A DNA stretch of 7,437 nt from an uncultured Candidatus Melainabacteria bacterium (GTDB lineage: Bacteria; Cyanobacteriota; Vampirovibrionia; Gastranaerophilales; Gastranaerophilaceae), in the NCBI GenBank assembly GCA_937898445.1, contig CALEJY010000318.1:1-7437 (forward strand). The letters are read 5' to 3'. Shown here piece by piece: positions 1-6,234 of this stretch; position 1 is the stretch's first letter, and the number at the start of each line of letters is the position of its first letter. Below the pieces are notes generated by a model, which was not told the DNA's origin, did no database searches, and worked only from the letters and a program-made list of their open reading frames with translations. The position numbers and the translations under genes were made by a program.

Positions 1-7
1 TAAAAGA

Positions 8-26
8 TTGCGCAACAAGTGCGCAA
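8..26. repeat. Short palindrome (7-base arms, 5-base loop)
   Basis: TTGCGCA at 8-14 pairs perfectly with TGCGCAA at 20-26. Read on the minus strand with its flanks it gives GTCATTGCGC...GCGCAATCT, which resembles the dispersed GTCATTGCG...GCAATCT palindromes found between genes in many bacteria. It overlaps the apparent start of the pilin-like gene, whose ATG begins on the last base of the palindrome. Confidence 0.45.
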
Positions 27-763
27 TGACATGGAATAGTGATATAAAAGAAAATATCTTTACCGATACGGTCTTTTCACGTTTCACTTCTCACTTTTCA
101 CTTAAATCAGCTGCTTTCACTCTTGCAGAAGTGTTAATAACTCTCGGTATAATCGGTGTTGTGGCAGCTATGACTATGCCAACATTGATTAATAATATTA
201 ATAAAAAACACTGGATTGCGGGTTATAAAAAAGCTTATAGCGAATTATCTCAAATACACCAACTTCTAAATTCTGAAACGGGCGGATCTTATATGGCGGA
301 ATGCAATGATTTTGATGATGTTTGTTTAAAAAATTTGTTTGCAGAAAAAATGAAAGTTGTTGAAAGTTGCAAAGGTGATATTCCAAACAAATGTCAGGAA
401 AAATCTACTTATCTTGATGGTTCAACTTGGAATCAAGCTTCTGGTAGCGTTAATATAAATGATAATAAATGGCCGTCAATTGTCACTGCAAGTGGATATT
501 CTGTCAAATTCAGATTTCATGGAAATGACTGTTCTGAAAATATTGATGGTTTTTCAGAAAAATTGACTACTTGTGGATGGATGCAAGTTGATGTAAATGG
601 TTTGAAAAAGCCAAATGTTGTGGGTAAAGATATTTATTTGATTAATATCTATAAAAATAAATTAGTTCCATTTTCTTTAAACGACGCTGATGAAGAAACA
701 CTTAAAGAAGATTGTCTTCACGGAATTGGTGTCGGATGTGGAGTAATTTATTTGTATGAATAA
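26..763 (+). CDS. Type IV pilin-like / type II pseudopilin-like protein with class III signal
   Basis: Likely an exported subunit of a type IV pilus or type II secretion-like fibre, processed by prepilin peptidase at the inner membrane. Counting from the ATG at 26, a 30-residue leader precedes the mature N-terminus FTLAEVLITLGIIGVVAAM, with Glu at mature position 5 and Ala rather than Gly at -1, then the usual hydrophobic helix. The soluble part has eight cysteines (possibly four disulfides) and a DVNGLKKPNVVGKD motif common in such cysteine-rich pilin-like families. No good SD precedes this ATG. The frame is also open upstream through a TTG at 8 to the window edge, so the true start may lie outside. 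The leader is unusually long and is largely encoded by repeat sequence (65-102), which is odd. Pilin-like family membership is secure; the specific substrate or system is not visible. Confidence 0.8.
   Translation: MTWNSDIKENIFTDTVFSRFTSHFSLKSAAFTLAEVLITLGIIGVVAAMTMPTLINNINKKHWIAGYKKAYSELSQIHQLLNSETGGSYMAECNDFDDVCLKNLFAEKMKVVESCKGDIPNKCQEKSTYLDGSTWNQASGSVNINDNKWPSIVTASGYSVKFRFHGNDCSENIDGFSEKLTTCGWMQVDVNGLKKPNVVGKDIYLINIYKNKLVPFSLNDADEETLKEDCLHGIGVGCGVIYLYE
65..102 (+). repeat. Heptamer repeat element, left copy, inside the pilin reading frame
   Basis: On the minus strand this reads as consecutive seven-base units AGTGAAA, AGTGAGA, AGTGAAA, CGTGAAA, then AGACCGTATC. It is the reverse complement of 7190-7227 with one mismatch in 38 bases (73-102 is exact). 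Here it is translated in frame and encodes leader residues around FSRFTSHFSL just before the prepilin cleavage site. Comparable heptamer arrays (short tandemly repeated repetitive sequences) are known in Cyanobacteria; linking this copy to them is inference. Confidence 0.8.
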
Positions 764-771
764 AACCTTTC

Positions 772-800
772 TTGAACTCTTTTTTTGCTTGATGTATGAT
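772..800 (+). promoter_or_regulatory. Sigma-70-type promoter for adk
   Basis: TTGAAC at 772-777 and TATGAT at 795-800 are separated by exactly 17 bases. They lie between the pilin stop and the adk start, which predicts transcription starting near 807 and a leader of about 33 bases. This suggests adk is not simply read through from the pilin gene. Confidence 0.6.
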
Positions 801-820
801 TAACTCATAAGTAGAGTTAA
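800..820. promoter_or_regulatory. Perfect 7-base dyad just downstream of the adk -10 box
   Basis: TTAACTC at 800-806 and GAGTTAA at 814-820 are perfect inverted repeats around a 7-base centre. Because the predicted start of transcription (about 807) lies between the arms, an operator-like protein site is more natural than an mRNA hairpin. No regulator is recognisable, so the role is inferred. Confidence 0.35.
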
Positions 821-839
821 ACGAAAGAGAGATTTAAAA

Positions 840-1499
840 ATGACAAAAAAAGAATTGATTTTTTTAGGACCACCGGCTTGTGGTAAAGGAACACAAACTA
901 ATAGATTAGCAGAATACTTGAACTTCCCTCACGTTGATACAGGTTCTTTGTTGAGAGCTGAAATCAAAGGTGAAACAGAAGCAGGTAAAGAAGCTAAATC
1001 TTATATCGACAAAGGACAATTAGTTCCTGTTGAATTAGTTACAAGAATTATCAAAAACAGATTGTCAAAAGACGATTGCAAAAACGGCTATATTTTAGAC
1101 GGTTTCCCAAGAAGTGTTGAACAAGCTGGCGAACTTGAAAAAATGAACGCTGAAATTGACAACGGCGAAGATACAAAATTCATCGCAGTTTACTTTGATA
1201 TTGATACAAGTATTTTGGTTGAAAGAATTGTTAATCGTCGTTCTTGCCCTGTTTGCGGTGAAATTTATAACTTGGAATTTAAACCGCCAAAAACTGCAGG
1301 ACATTGTGACAAAGACGGTGCAGAACTTACTCAACGTAAAGATGATACCAGAGAAGTTGCTCAGTCAAGATTTGATACTTATAACAAAGAAACAGCTCCA
1401 TTAGTTGATTACTATACTAAGAAAGGTGTTTTGAAATCAATCGACGCAAACGGAACAATTGATGAAGTTTGGGAAAGATTGTTAGAAGTGATTAAATAA
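840..1499 (+). CDS. adk: Adenylate kinase, long form with zinc-type LID
   Basis: Cytoplasmic enzyme that interconverts ATP + AMP and 2 ADP. The P-loop is GPPACGKGT at residues 10-18, with Ala where many homologues have Gly. The AMP-binding stretch is HVDTGSLLR (31-39), DGFPR is at 87-91, and the long LID domain follows. The LID carries Cys136, Cys139, Cys156 and Asp159. Their 3-17-3 spacing matches the structural zinc site (Cys130, Cys133, Cys150, Asp153) of the Bacillus subtilis enzyme. At 219 residues it is full length. A purine-rich SD (AGAGAG) precedes the ATG at suitable spacing, and the gene has its own promoter. In many bacteria adk and map sit together after secY in a ribosomal protein operon. 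Here the adk-map pair is kept, but a pilin-like gene lies upstream. Confidence 0.97.
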   Translation: MTKKELIFLGPPACGKGTQTNRLAEYLNFPHVDTGSLLRAEIKGETEAGKEAKSYIDKGQLVPVELVTRIIKNRLSKDDCKNGYILDGFPRSVEQAGELEKMNAEIDNGEDTKFIAVYFDIDTSILVERIVNRRSCPVCGEIYNLEFKPPKTAGHCDKDGAELTQRKDDTREVAQSRFDTYNKETAPLVDYYTKKGVLKSIDANGTIDEVWERLLEVIK

Positions 1500-1591
1500 G
1501 TGAAAAGTGAGTGGTGAATAGTTCTTTATTGCTTGCAAAAACTTATGAGTAAAGCAAATGAAATGAACTATTCGCTATTAACTTTCCACTT
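1498..1591 (+). repeat. 94-base inverted-repeat hairpin element between adk and map
   Basis: The 27-base arms 1498-1524 and 1565-1591 are inverted repeats matching at 22 positions. Three of the five differences give G-U pairs in the plus-strand RNA, so 25 of 27 positions could pair. The 40-base centre contains a further stem, TTGCTT (1529-1534) with AAGCAA (1552-1557). The left arm consists of heptamer units AGTGAAA, AGTGAGT, GGTGAAT, related to those at 65-102 and 7190-7227. The element begins on the last two bases of the adk stop codon. It resembles a miniature inverted-repeat element that would be transcribed between the two genes. It lacks a terminal U-run, so it is not a typical terminator. 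Confidence 0.7.
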
Positions 1592-1611
1592 GAATAAACG
1601 AGGTCTTTATT

Positions 1612-2364
1612 ATGATACATAAAAAATCACGTGACGAGATTAAAAGAATTAGACATGCTGGGCATATTGTAGCTCTTGTTCACAAAAAAATGAGAGAGGT
1701 TATTGAACCAGGAATTAGTACAAAAGAATTGGATAGTATTGCACACGATATTATCAGAAAAGAACGTGCTATTCCGACTTTCTTGGGTTATCAAGGTTTT
1801 CCGGCATCAATTTGCGCATCTATTAACGAAAAAGTTGTTCATGGAATTCCACACGAAGACGAAATTGTTAAAGAAGGCGATATAATCAGTATTGATGTTG
1901 GTGCAACTTATGCAGGTATGGTTGGTGACGGAGCTTGGACTTATCCTGTCGGAAAAGTTAGTGACGAATGTCAAAGATTACTAAAAGCTACAGAAGAAGC
2001 TCTATTTGCTGGTATTGCGCAAATGAAAGCCGGCAATGTTTTGGATGATGTTTCCGGTGCAGTTGAAGCAGTTGCAGTTAGAGAAAAACTAGGTATTGTT
2101 CGTCAATACGGCGGTCATGGTGTTGGTCATGAAATGCACGAAGAACCGTTCTTGTTTAACTATAAAGTTGGCGACAGGACTTTATTAAAATCAGGTTATG
2201 CAATCGCAATTGAGCCAATGCTAAATTTGGGTTGTGATGAAGTTGAAGTTGCCGATGATGAATGGACAGTAAGCACAGTTGACAAAAAGCCTTCTGCTCA
2301 CTTTGAACATTCTGTTTTGGTAACAGATGACGAACCAATAATTATTACGCAATTGATGGAGTAG
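1612..2364 (+). CDS. map: Methionine aminopeptidase, type I
   Basis: Cytoplasmic metalloprotease that removes the initiator methionine from new proteins. All five metal ligands of the family are in place: Asp95 and Asp106 (IDVGATYAGMVGD region), His169 (GGHGVGH), Glu201 (AIEPML) and Glu232 (HFEHS). The catalytic-site histidines His77 (VVHGIP) and His176 (MHEEP) are also present. The length of 250 residues is that of the short bacterial type I enzyme with no N-terminal extension. The SD GAGGT at 1600-1604 lies seven bases before the ATG, just outside the hairpin element that separates the gene from adk. It is probably cotranscribed with adk and with the coupled gene downstream. Confidence 0.97.
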   Translation: MIHKKSRDEIKRIRHAGHIVALVHKKMREVIEPGISTKELDSIAHDIIRKERAIPTFLGYQGFPASICASINEKVVHGIPHEDEIVKEGDIISIDVGATYAGMVGDGAWTYPVGKVSDECQRLLKATEEALFAGIAQMKAGNVLDDVSGAVEAVAVREKLGIVRQYGGHGVGHEMHEEPFLFNYKVGDRTLLKSGYAIAIEPMLNLGCDEVEVADDEWTVSTVDKKPSAHFEHSVLVTDDEPIIITQLME

Positions 2365-2368
2365 AATT

Positions 2369-3001
2369 ATGAATTATTACATAGGCTTGTCTATGGCTGC
2401 TTCGTCAGGTATGGATAGTGGGGTTGCTGTTCTTGATGAGGACAACAACCTTATACTGGTTGATAAACTTTATACAATGAACGACGTGATGTTCTTTTTT
2501 GATAATTACCCGTCGTTGAAGTATTCCAAAATTTGTGCATCATTGGTTTGGGATAGAACTATGCTTAATGGTAAATGGCGAATACTTGGAAAGCCTTATC
2601 AACAAGTTGCGACAAATAAATTAATCCCAAATCGTGATGGTTGGACACATAGATATTCAACAAGAGGTTGCGAATATTTTAAATCTTTAACTGAAAAAGG
2701 TATTGAAATTAACCGATTTGAACTCTATTTGACCCGTCAGAGTTTGCATTTGGATTCTTGTTATAAAGAACGTTCTCCTGCGGATTGCAAATTTTTGCAG
2801 CAAACTTTGCGTTTGGAATGGGATTTGGATTTGCCGACAAATATGATGCCAATGGCACAATTAGAGGCGATTATTGGTGCAATTTTGGCAAAAGAAAATA
2901 CAAAACATCCTGAAAATATCAAAGTTATTTCAAGTTTTAAGGACATGAACGTAATTGATGTTGTCAAAAATCCGAAAACATTGGATAGATTAGCAGTGTA
3001 A
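2369..3001 (+). CDS. Unknown protein, possibly divergent RNase H-like fold (DUF429-like)
   Basis: Not firmly recognised. The N-terminus (YIGLSMAASSGMDSGVAVLD, residues 4-23) looks like the first two strands of an RNase H-like fold. PMAQLEAIIGAILA (161-174) resembles the C-terminal helix of DUF429 proteins, which have an Asp-rich equivalent. The Asp normally found on the first strand is Ser8 here, so classical nuclease activity is doubtful; other acidic candidates are Asp62, Glu118 and Glu166. There is no signal peptide or membrane segment, so it is likely cytoplasmic. It starts four bases after the map stop, and its SD (GGAG, 2358-2361) lies inside the last codons of map, which predicts translational coupling. 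That supports a real gene in the adk-map transcript but does not reveal its job. Confidence 0.85.
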   Translation: MNYYIGLSMAASSGMDSGVAVLDEDNNLILVDKLYTMNDVMFFFDNYPSLKYSKICASLVWDRTMLNGKWRILGKPYQQVATNKLIPNRDGWTHRYSTRGCEYFKSLTEKGIEINRFELYLTRQSLHLDSCYKERSPADCKFLQQTLRLEWDLDLPTNMMPMAQLEAIIGAILAKENTKHPENIKVISSFKDMNVIDVVKNPKTLDRLAV

Positions 3002-3007
3002 AATTTT

Positions 3008-3050
3008 AAAAACTTGCTCGGTAGTGTAGAGTGTTTAATCTCTGCTGCCG
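3008..3050 (-). terminator. Possible weak terminator at the end of the 3035-3553 gene
   Basis: On the minus strand CGGCAG...AGAG (3050-3040) can pair with CTCT...CTACCG (3031-3019), with one mismatch and a bulge. A run of five T follows at 3012-3008. The structure spans the last codons and stop of the minus-strand gene. The interrupted stem makes this a tentative call. Confidence 0.25.
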
Positions 3051-3553
3051 ATTAGGCTCAATGCTAATCCTACTGCTGCACCAATTCCGGCTCCCCACCA
3101 AAACTTACTTCTTTTGATTGCTTTGAATGCTGAGGCGCAAGTGTTGTCCATTAGAGAAACATCTTTTTTGTAGTTTTTGAAATTCTTGCTAAAACCGTCT
3201 TTTAGCGATTTTACTTTTGCGGGATCGGAAACTTCTTTATCTAATTCAATACATTTTTTAGTAATGTCTTTAAGGTTTTCGCTCAATCCCATTTCTTGCA
3301 AAACCATTTTGCTTTCGGTTGAAACCTTGTCTTGTTCAACTTCTTTGGCAATGTTGGCAAGAGTTGCGATTTTGGTATTTGCTTCATCTTTTGTGATATC
3401 GAAAGCTCTTTGGACAAAAACATCTTTTTTAACCGGAAGATAATATGCGTTCATTCCGATTAAGCCACCTGCAATAGTTGCCCCGATTTTCTTTTTCTTA
3501 GATGCAGAAGGTGATGTTGGATAATATGCCATATTAGGGTTAATTTCGGTCAT
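3035..3553 (-). CDS. Small protein of unknown function with two terminal membrane segments
   Basis: No family recognised. The 172-residue protein starts with a short polar stretch and a KKKK patch (19-22), followed by a glycine-rich hydrophobic segment (IGATIAGGLIGMNAYYLP, 23-40). A long charged, probably helical middle (about 45-148) contains two cysteines. It ends with a second glycine-rich hydrophobic segment, WWGAGIGAAVGLALSLIG (152-169). Both hydrophobic segments carry GxxxG-like spacings suited to helix packing in a membrane. The layout suggests a hairpin or tail-anchored membrane protein with a soluble helical middle, and there is no cleavable signal peptide. The SD GAGG (3564-3561) is seven bases from the ATG. 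It follows tmk by 59 bases on the same strand and may share its transcript. Confidence 0.8.
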   Translation of the reverse strand: MTEINPNMAYYPTSPSASKKKKIGATIAGGLIGMNAYYLPVKKDVFVQRAFDITKDEANTKIATLANIAKEVEQDKVSTESKMVLQEMGLSENLKDITKKCIELDKEVSDPAKVKSLKDGFSKNFKNYKKDVSLMDNTCASAFKAIKRSKFWWGAGIGAAVGLALSLIGSRD

Positions 3554-3612
3554 GCGTTTGCCTCATAAATTTAATTTGCTGACCATATTAAAGCTCGTAA
3601 AAATATTTTTTG

Positions 3613-4227
3613 CTAGGCTAATTTCAAATTATTGACAATTTTAATAACGTCTTTATGAATTTCTTCTATAGATTTTGTGGCATCAAGAACCTTAATCCTT
3701 TGAGGTTCTTGTTTTGCTAATTCCAAATAACCTTGTCTAACTCTGTTATGGAAGTCAATTCCGGCACTTTCCATTCTGTCTTTTTCTTTGCCGACACGTT
3801 TCATAGAAGTTTCTACATCAACATCAAAAACAAGTGTCAAATCAGGTTTTTTGCCATTTGTTGCAAGATTATTTAGCATATTAATTCTATCAATATCCAA
3901 ACCTCTGCCATAACCTTGATATGCAACGGTTGAATCTATGTGTCTGTCGCAAAGAATGATTTTCCCCTCTTTTACGGCAGGATTTACGATAATATCAATG
4001 TTTTGCGCTCTATCTGCAAGGAATAAAAAAGATTCGCAACGGTCAGAAACTTCTCCATCATAGTTAAGAAGAATTTCTCTAACCTTTTCTCCCAAGCCTT
4101 TCCCACCGGGTTCACGAGTTAGAACAACTTCTTTGCCGTTTTTCTCAAAATATTCGGCTAACAACTTCATTTGAGTAGTTTTTCCGCAGCCGTCAGGCCC
4201 TTCAAAAGTAATAAATAATCCTTGCAT
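3613..4227 (-). CDS. tmk: Thymidylate kinase (dTMP kinase)
   Basis: Cytoplasmic enzyme that phosphorylates dTMP to dTDP with ATP, an essential step in dTTP synthesis. The P-loop is GPDGCGKTT (10-18), TREPGG is at 37-42, and the substrate-binding DRHIDSTVAYQG is at 94-105, with His where most homologues have Tyr. The LID region contains Arg144, Asp150 and Arg151. At 204 residues the protein is full length. The ATG has no clear SD at normal spacing. The nearest G-rich stretch (4255-4258) is about 27 bases upstream, with A/T-rich sequence between, so initiation may rely on an unstructured leader. The gene is divergent from the M16-family gene at 4409, and a palindromic repeat sits in its upstream region. 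Confidence 0.96.
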   Translation of the reverse strand: MQGLFITFEGPDGCGKTTQMKLLAEYFEKNGKEVVLTREPGGKGLGEKVREILLNYDGEVSDRCESFLFLADRAQNIDIIVNPAVKEGKIILCDRHIDSTVAYQGYGRGLDIDRINMLNNLATNGKKPDLTLVFDVDVETSMKRVGKEKDRMESAGIDFHNRVRQGYLELAKQEPQRIKVLDATKSIEEIHKDVIKIVNNLKLA

Positions 4228-4266
4228 ATTTTTTTAACATAAAAATAAAATTTCCCCTTTCTTGAT

Positions 4267-4303
4267 GGCACCCATCCCTACCCCTTCCCTCACAAGGGCA
4301 GCG
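4267..4303 (-). repeat. Palindromic intergenic repeat, copy A (TGCCCTTGTGAGGG...GGGTGCC type)
   Basis: On the minus strand this reads CTGCCCTTGTGAGGGAAGG followed by GGTAGGGATGGGTGCC. It aligns with 7275-7306 on the plus strand (CTCCCTTGAGGGAGGAT...GGTGGGTGC), sharing the inverted CCCTT/AAGGG core and the GGTGCC/GGTGC end. It lies in the upstream region of tmk. It is G-rich on one strand, unlike the surrounding AT-rich sequence. Confidence 0.6.
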
Positions 4304-4355
4304 AATAAAATACATCTTTTAGATAGACAGACTGAGCCGACTTAATAATCTATAT

Positions 4356-4384
4356 TTGTATTTTCTTACTAATTATGTTAAAAT
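4356..4384 (+). promoter_or_regulatory. Sigma-70-type promoter for the M16-family gene
   Basis: TTGTAT at 4356-4361 and TAAAAT at 4379-4384 are separated by 17 bases, and the -10 box ends 24 bases before the ATG at 4409. The leader would be short and contains a strong SD, GAGGAG at 4396-4401, seven bases from the start codon. Apart from copy A of the palindromic repeat, I see nothing else in the 181-base divergent intergenic region. Confidence 0.5.
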
Positions 4385-4408
4385 GTACACAATTAGAGGA
4401 GAGATTAT

Positions 4409-5623
4409 ATGACTACCAAAGTTACAAAATTGAAAAATAATATTGAATTTGCTTATAAAAGAAATCCTGATACTCCTAGAGTTGCGTTTTATTTAAACTT
4501 TTCTTTGAATAATCCGTCATCACAAGCCGGAGTTTATTCTTTGATGGTAAGACTTTTTATGCAAGGTACTACAAACCGTACGGCGCAACAATTGTCAGAA
4601 GAATTGGATAAATATGCGATTGAATTTTCTGCAGAAATGAAACTTGATTATGTAAAATTCAAGTTTGTATGTTTGAATGAAGATTTTGAACATGCAATGG
4701 TTATTTTTGAAGATATTGTTAAAAACACAACTTTTGAAGAATTTGAAAAAGAACGTACAAAACTTGAAGGTGAAATTATTGCAGAATTGGATTCTCCTCG
4801 TGCAAAAATCATTGACAGTTATTACAAAAATATCTACGAAGGTCACAATTACGGTTTTACAAATACTGTTATATTAGAAAATCTTAAAAATATTTCAAAA
4901 GAAGATGTGAAAAACGCTTACAAAGAAATCGTTAATAACAGTAAAAAAGTTGCGGCTTTTGTTGGTGATTTGGATTTTGATAAAGTTAATAATGTTTTGA
5001 ATGAAAAATTTGGTGATTTAGCTCAGTCAGTTGATGAATTACCGGTTTTGAGAAAACCTGAATTAGCAAAATCAAAAGAAGTTGATGTTATTCAAGCTGA
5101 CTTAAATCAAGCACATATTTTGAAAGGTTGGCTTGTTGGATCTGCCGATAGTAGTGATTACCCTGCTATTGCGTTGTTAAATATAATTTTGGGCGCAAGC
5201 GGTTTGTCATCAAGATTGTTTTTGGAATTGAGAGATAAAAAAGGATTGGCTTACGTTGTAAGAAGTGCTTACGATGTTGCAAGATTGTCTGCTAATTTCT
5301 CAATTTATATTGCAACAGAACCTAAAAATATTGAAACTTCTTTGAAAGGTTTTGAAGAAGAAATCGAAAAAATTAAGACAGTTCTTGTTTCAGAAGAAGA
5401 ACTTGAAAACGCAAAAAATAATATTTTCGGTAAATGGGCATTTATTAGTGAAACAAATTCGCAACAAGCTAATTGGCTTGCACATTACGGAATAATGGGA
5501 TTTGGATTTGATTTCCACAAAAATGCGGTTGAAAAAATTAAGTCTGTAACTCCTCAAGATATTATGGATTGCGCAAATAAGTATTTCAATGACAAATACG
5601 TTTTGACAGTGCTAAAACCGTAA
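4409..5623 (+). CDS. M16 peptidase family protein lacking the zinc-binding motif (probable non-catalytic subunit)
   Basis: Single-unit M16 (pitrilysin/insulinase/MPP) protein of 404 residues with two homologous halves. In active members the N-terminal half has HxxEH just before a conserved GT. Here the aligned residues before GT (53-54) are Ser44, Val47 and Arg48, so all three zinc-site residues are absent. The C-terminal half keeps the signature GLSSRLFLELRDKKGLAYVV (265-284), including Arg275 and Tyr282 of the R/Y pair that supports the active subunit in two-subunit M16 enzymes. The simplest reading is a regulatory or substrate-binding partner of an active M16 subunit encoded elsewhere. There is no signal peptide. 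It has a strong SD and its own promoter, and a hairpin with a U-rich tail follows the gene. Confidence 0.92.
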   Translation: MTTKVTKLKNNIEFAYKRNPDTPRVAFYLNFSLNNPSSQAGVYSLMVRLFMQGTTNRTAQQLSEELDKYAIEFSAEMKLDYVKFKFVCLNEDFEHAMVIFEDIVKNTTFEEFEKERTKLEGEIIAELDSPRAKIIDSYYKNIYEGHNYGFTNTVILENLKNISKEDVKNAYKEIVNNSKKVAAFVGDLDFDKVNNVLNEKFGDLAQSVDELPVLRKPELAKSKEVDVIQADLNQAHILKGWLVGSADSSDYPAIALLNIILGASGLSSRLFLELRDKKGLAYVVRSAYDVARLSANFSIYIATEPKNIETSLKGFEEEIEKIKTVLVSEEELENAKNNIFGKWAFISETNSQQANWLAHYGIMGFGFDFHKNAVEKIKSVTPQDIMDCANKYFNDKYVLTVLKP

Positions 5624-5645
5624 AATTGAATACTTGTCTAATAGT

Positions 5646-5690
5646 ATAAGCTTCAGAAATCTTAAATAATGTTTCTGAGGTTTATTTTTG
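5646..5690 (+). terminator. Hairpin with U-rich tail: terminator of the M16 gene that also holds the next gene's SD
   Basis: The arms 5646-5659 (ATAAGCTTCAGAAA) and 5672-5685 (TTTCTGAGGTTTAT) pair over 14 positions, with two G-U wobbles and a 12-base loop. The 3' arm runs into TTTATTTTT, which looks like an intrinsic terminator with a GC-poor stem. The GAGG at 5677-5680 inside the 3' arm is the only SD candidate for the GTG start at 5692, so the same structure could limit translation of the next gene. Confidence 0.55.
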
Positions 5691-5691
5691 C

Positions 5692-6234
5692 GTGAAAAAT
5701 CTATATCTGATTTTTTTTATTTTAATATTGATTTTTTGTACGGGGTTTTCGGAGTCGGTTATTGATGCGTCAATTTCTTATCAACCAAATGTCGAAAAAT
5801 TAGAAATGATTTTCAAATCTTTTATGCCGATAAAAAGTGGTGTGATTTACACAAAAGTCCCGAGAGGTTTGATTGTTAGTGTTGATGAAGATGTGTTTTT
5901 TTATCCTCATGAGGCACGAATTAAGGAAAGTTCTCTGTATGTTTTGGATACAATAACCCTATTGCTAAGCAAGCTTCCGAACTATTGCGTGATAGAAAAT
6001 CATACGGAAGAAGTTGGCGAATGTGGGGATTATGAAGAAAACTGGGAACTTTCTATTGCAAGAGCGCAAAATATTGCAGAATATATGTCTATTGCCGGAA
6101 ATTTGCCTCAAGAAAAAGTTTTTTCTATTGGTTTTGGCGAACTAATGCCGTTCAAAGATAATGTTTCTTCAAACACAAAAGGTTTTGACAACAGAGTTGA
6201 TTTCGTCTTAATAGAATATGATGTTAAGCGATAA
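5692..6234 (+). CDS. Exported protein with MotB/OmpA-type peptidoglycan-binding domain
   Basis: Probably a periplasmic protein that holds the cell wall. An N-terminal hydrophobic stretch (MKNLYLIFFILILIFCTGFS) acts as a signal peptide or anchor. It is not a good lipobox (Phe precedes Cys16), and it lacks the Asp of the MotB proton channel. The C-terminal half matches the OmpA/MotB domain: NHTE at 103-106 where GHTD is usual, NWELSIARA at 117-125 (a MotB-like hallmark, with Arg124), GFGELMPF at 147-154, and NRVDFVLI at 167-174. The conserved Asp of the peptidoglycan-binding pair is thus Glu106. The start is a GTG with GAGG 11 bases upstream; no internal start would keep the signal sequence. 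The 3' end overlaps the convergent sigma factor gene by 11 bases. Confidence 0.88.
   Translation: MKNLYLIFFILILIFCTGFSESVIDASISYQPNVEKLEMIFKSFMPIKSGVIYTKVPRGLIVSVDEDVFFYPHEARIKESSLYVLDTITLLLSKLPNYCVIENHTEEVGECGDYEENWELSIARAQNIAEYMSIAGNLPQEKVFSIGFGELMPFKDNVSSNTKGFDNRVDFVLIEYDVKR

Noticed and set aside
764..790. T-run at 780-786 as a terminator of the pilin-like gene
   Set aside because: No convincing stem precedes it; the only candidate (TTTATT/AATAAA around the stop codon) is purely A-T, short and too far upstream.
1095..1404. Open frames overlapping adk on both strands, and similar overlaps elsewhere
   Set aside because: They lie wholly within strongly conserved genes, lack SD sequences and show no recognisable protein features.
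5692..5745. Cys16 of the MotB/OmpA-like protein as a lipoprotein attachment site
   Set aside because: The residues before it (Leu-Ile-Phe) do not fit a lipobox, which needs a small residue at -1.
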